A stretch of 64,000 bases of DNA, from NCBI RefSeq assembly GCF_041381155.1, contig NC_091142.1:31485528-31549527 (forward strand). The letters are read 5' to 3'. This DNA is from Argopecten irradians. Lineage: Eukaryota; Mollusca; Bivalvia; Pectinida; Pectinidae. A program made the position numbers and the translations under genes. This document shows, one piece after another, positions 60,901-64,000 of this stretch. The notes under the pieces are model-generated. The model did no database searches. It saw only the letters and a program-made list of their open reading frames with translations, and had not been told where the DNA came from. Numbering within the stretch: the first letter of the stretch is position 1; each line of letters starts with the position of its first letter.

Positions 60901-63221
60901 TCGAGTTAGTTAATTTTCAAATTTTGAAAAGACACGAGCTTTAGCGAGTGTTTTTTTTTAATTTGAAAATTAACTAACGAGAGTTTAGATAAACATGATA
61001 AACAATAGTCACGCATTTGGGAACTTATTTTTCCCATAACTTTAGCTCTATATTTATACCGTGGTGATCATTTGCTCGTCTTCATTCAGGAAAACTTACC
61101 GGCATACATTGTGTAGTGATATCTTTCCGCCATAAAATATAGGGCCTAAATAGAGAGCCAATATTCTATTGTTTGATGCTTTGAATAAACAACTACCTTC
61201 AAAACAGTAAATACAATGATATTTAAAAGAAAATGCGCTATGAAAAGTAGCCCGAAGTTGAGAGCCAATCGGAATCAAGAGATCTTGGAATTGACCAATT
61301 AAAGGCGCCGTAGGTGTTTATACACTGGAGTGTGTGAACATAAATGATAACCAACTGCTATGGAATGTATCATATGGTTTTTCCATTGTGAAACATTCAT
61401 ACTTATGAGATAATAGTATGTTACAATTACAATGGATGTAAAGAGGTGTTTGTTCGATATTTAATGATACTTTGATCTGCCTTTTGTGAACCTGCTTTTA
61501 ACACTCCATCATATTTAAAAATACAGACTTTAATTGTTTAATACAATATAAATAAAAACTCTATGAAAAAAATATATATATAACACATACTACGACTTGC
61601 AGAATCGTATGAAAACAAATTCCTTTACACTTCCAGCATTCATTTTAAACTTAAAAGAAGACACCTATTAGAACAAATTTACTTGATGCAATATTTTCTT
61701 TATCATCACTATGTTTGGATACTCAGCTTAAAGTACTTTCAGTGCTTTAATTATTTCAAGGTAACTATCAGCGCAGGTTAGCCGGGTACCAACTTTATGT
61801 GTCCAATACCACCTCTTCACCACAAGATGGCGTCCTCTGTTACCATGACACCAGTAGTACTGAGGCAGCTGTACAGTTGACTATACACACCAATGCCCGT
61901 ATGTAGGACGATACGTGACCGTGTACATCTACAGACACGACCCAAAACGGTACAGCTGGTACAGTAATGACGCAACTCTGGAATTATGTGAGGTACAGGT
62001 GTGGGGTGAGTTCGATAATACATGCTGTTTTCTCTCTTTACTTTTATATCAGCATGACAGTGTAAATTGTAGGGAGGGTCTGTAATCAAGTTTGTGTTTA
62101 AGTACAAAACTCTTTTAAATGCAAGTTAAACAGAAATTACCTACCATATCCAACATTTTACCATGTGATTATTTTACAGGGTGTTCAGTTGGAACTTACG
62201 GTGACGGTAATTGTGACAATACGTGTCCCGTGGACTGTTTGTGCGGAAACTGTAACGCTACCACAGGCACATGCTTCTGTAAGCTATCATAGTATCAAAT
62301 GTAACTCTATATAATTATAGAATCCATACTTTTTATATTTTTTTTTCAATTTTCCACAAACGTCTTCGTTGTTGTCGTTATGATATATTACACAAACAAT
62401 AACTATTAATATTGATTTTACATATTTGTACAGTTATATTGATTTTTTGGCATTTATTAGATTGTTATCGATATTATTTCAAAATTTAATCAAACATTAT
62501 CTTAATGTGCTTCCGCAATTTGTTAGTAACGTTGCTTTCTTTGCAGACTGTTTTACCGGTAGTTTTGGCAATTTTTGTAACAAAATTTGCTCTCTATATT
62601 GTAAGGATTACAAATGTGAGAAGGACAGTGGAAACTGCTATGGTAGGCATCACATAAAACAATATTCATCGAAAACATTGGTATCATATCTGTATTATGA
62701 TCTCCTAGTATCCCTTTGAAAGTTGTTTAGTTCTGTTCGGTCAATTTCAGAATGCACTGATATGCGGTATGGTTTGAAATGTGAACTGGATTGTCCTGAG
62801 AACTGTAAGGAAAATTGTGATCAGGATACCGGAAACTGTCGTGGTAAGTTTATTCTAATATTTCTGTGATACAAAGCATTAATGCATGACAAATTCGTGT
62901 CCAAAAGATATATATACATTTGTTGTTTCCACAATTCTTCAGTTTCTTCACATTCATGAACATATCTCTGAAAAAAAACATAAACTACTATGTGAACTGG
63001 ACAGTCCTGTACATTAGTACAATAATTGAACAATCACATAACACTTTTTTTGTGTCTTTCTGTTTTTGATAATTTTTATATACTTTTGTTGTTGTACTGT
63101 CTTTCTTTTGCTTTCCGTTTCACAGATTGCGTTCCTCAGAAGCACGGCATTCAATGCGAACTTAACTGTTCTGTCCAATGCCAAGATATACTTTGTGAGA
63201 AGGAAACTGGAAACTGTCATG
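54964..63221 (+). CDS. Secreted or receptor protein with F5/8C-like domain and EGF-like repeats, 5' part (runs off window)
   Basis: Exons: 54964-55039, 58611-58817, 61761-62005 (contains a lesion), 62180-62278, 62547-62642, 62751-62843, 63126-63221. All junctions are phase 1, typical of shuffled extracellular modules. Exon 1 encodes a signal peptide (GYVLIIFAVLRSSVS core). Exons 2-3 encode one F5/8C- or fucolectin-type domain: NVAILGTTQQSS, AVDGC, WWRVDLG, ITIYYRG, LAGYQLYVSN, LELCEVQVWG. Exons 4-7 each encode one short EGF-like module of six to eight Cys ending C-x-x-x-T/S-G-N/T-C. In bivalves such ectodomains occur in MEGF-like receptors and in receptor tyrosine phosphatases, so a membrane-bound product is likely. 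The gene's identity depends on downstream exons not in the window. Confidence 0.78.
55345..57570. other. Intron 1 of the F5/8C-EGF gene, left part
   Basis: No additional exons recognised. A C run at 56034-56045 and AT-rich DNA. Intron 1 spans 55040-58610 in all. Confidence 0.5.
57571..57667. mobile_element. MITE family M2, short copy
   Basis: Left gggatgtagttgg and right aacttcagccc are inverted matches. Inside is aacttaaacggaactaggaa, identical to a 20-bp stretch in the copy at 31196-31774. Confidence 0.65.
58450..58545. repeat. Degenerate relative of foldback element F2
   Basis: gtttgtgcggga, ctatcaccactgga, cccgcactaacgtta and ggtatcacgtgaatta are the same landmarks as in 42148-42330, compressed to about 95 bp. 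It lies just upstream of exon 2. Confidence 0.5.
58830..61740. other. Intron 2 of the F5/8C-EGF gene
   Basis: About 2.9 kb without recognised exons. TGACGTCA-like motifs occur near 59750 but without a promoter context. A foldback element at 60862 is listed separately. Confidence 0.5.
60862..61023. mobile_element. Foldback element F3 with ~60-bp arms
   Basis: ttcccaaaaagtgactgttg...aattttcaaatt and its inverted partner aatttgaaaatt...caatagtcacgcatttggga pair over about 60 bp with few mismatches. The loop holds cacgagctttagcgagtg, itself a small palindrome. Non-coding. Confidence 0.75.
61761..62005 (+). CDS. Exon 3 of the F5/8C-EGF gene, interrupted by a short insertion
   Basis: The frame runs from NYQRRLAGYQLYVSN to TIHTNAR, then hits M-stop at 61898-61906. 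Removing the 8 bases GTATGTAG at 61899-61906 (or 11 bases from 61898) restores RRYVTVYIYRHDPKRYSWYS and the conserved LELCEVQVWG ending at donor 62005. The lesion sits where the domain's conserved R-Y-V-T strand begins. It may be a sequencing or assembly indel, a collapsed intron, or a real disabling mutation. Confidence 0.65.
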
Positions 63222-63242
63222 GTAAGCCTGAAAATCGCACCT

Positions 63243-63590
63243 TAAAGATGCTCCACTGCTGACAAATAGTATTTTCTCAATAAAATAACCAGGAGCAGAC
63301 GAGTTAGTATTTTCCTTCTGCTATTATAGTAACTTACTTTACACCATTACCACTATCGAAAAAGTTTGAGCTTCTAATTTAGGTATATAAGATACAATGT
63401 TAAATAGCGTCCCGAAAAAAGTCCGTGGCACTATGTCATATATACAATGAAGAAATGAACTAAAGCAAATTTAATTATTCTATATTATTTTTTGTGTAGA
63501 TTGGAAATATGTATTCATGATTAAATACCGATTATTGTTCAAATAATGAGTATCGTTTATGTTCTGTCGGCGGTGGAGCATCCATAACAA
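63243..63590 (-). mobile_element. MITE family M1, copy 6 (inverted)
   Basis: Ends ttaaagatgctccactgctg and cggcggtggagcatccataa; internal taacttactttacaccatta and cgtcccgaaaaaagtccgtg match the family. It starts about 20 bp after the donor of the last exon in the window. Confidence 0.7.
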
Positions 63591-64000
63591 ATACAAATAT
63601 GGGTAACCAGGTAATATTATTTTTGTCTTCAAATAAATCAAGTTTCATTTTGTTTTATTTTATAATGTGAGCTGAGAGATTCTTTTAATGGGTAAAATTG
63701 CAATAAATCTTACTTTATGTTCAGTGAAATATAATAAAACTTTAACTTTCATAATCTATATTGTTAAAAGAACTTAAACCAACTTAAAATTTACACACAT
63801 TACACACAACTACTTAACAATGACACTGTGTATCATTTATATGTTGTTTTCGTTTTGCACGTCCATTGCTGTTTAACAATTGGTGTCTTAATAATATAAG
63901 ATACTTTCATGACGCTTTATATTCTTATGACTGGAGTGATAATGGATGCGGGGATGAGCAGGTTAGGGTAATACATGTAGTGCTTGTGTGGGTGCATGTG
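63591..64000. other. Intron sequence to the window edge
   Basis: AT-rich, no further exon seen. The F5/8C-EGF gene continues beyond the edge. Confidence 0.5.

Overview
The window is animal nuclear DNA: AT-rich, intron-rich and full of repeats, with no operons, ribosome-binding sites or other bacterial features. A marine mollusc, most likely a bivalve, is suggested. The evidence is a tRNA-headed V-domain-like SINE, short-unit elements with tandem-repeat cores and terminal hairpins, an F5/8-type (fucolectin-like) domain joined to small EGF modules, and a divergent receptor tyrosine phosphatase with a dead second domain. Species cannot be named from sequence alone. LAYOUT. 1-26 kb has no convincing host gene. 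It holds a decayed minus-strand LINE (5.1-8.6 kb), a Ty3/gypsy reverse-transcriptase fragment (9.0-9.6 kb), composite tandem-core elements (16.2-18.0 and 23.0-24.6 kb), a ~46-bp minisatellite split by later insertions (20.2-24.6 kb, one of them a hAT-like element), and a ~1 kb array of 34-bp units (25.0-26.0 kb). 27.9-38.4 kb carries the first 11 coding exons (567 codons) of a plus-strand gene for a VWA-plus-Cache protein of the CACHD1/alpha2delta type. Its introns contain SINEs, MITEs, a decayed partial copy of exon 3 and a broken Crypton-like tyrosine recombinase. A 10-N assembly gap lies at 40332-40341. 40.4-49.2 kb carries the last 16 coding exons of a receptor-type protein tyrosine phosphatase: an intact-looking D1 and a D2 lacking its catalytic residues. 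55.0-63.2 kb carries the 5' part of a third plus-strand gene: signal peptide, one F5/8C-like domain and at least four EGF-like exons, running off the right edge. HOW THE GENES RELATE. All three genes are on the plus strand. The VWA/Cache gene lacks its 3' half and the phosphatase lacks its 5' half, and the two breaks meet at the N gap. This is either missing sequence or a misjoin; a real VWA-Cache-phosphatase receptor is less likely, because the visible exon phases do not match and no transmembrane exon is seen. The third gene has the ectodomain layout expected of a receptor and could be the head of a related phosphatase copy, but its cytoplasmic part is outside the window. The F5/8C-like domain of that gene carries an 8-nt GT...AG (or 11-nt) insertion that introduces a stop. 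All exon calls come from reading frames, splice-site consensus and recognised domain motifs; no database search was run.
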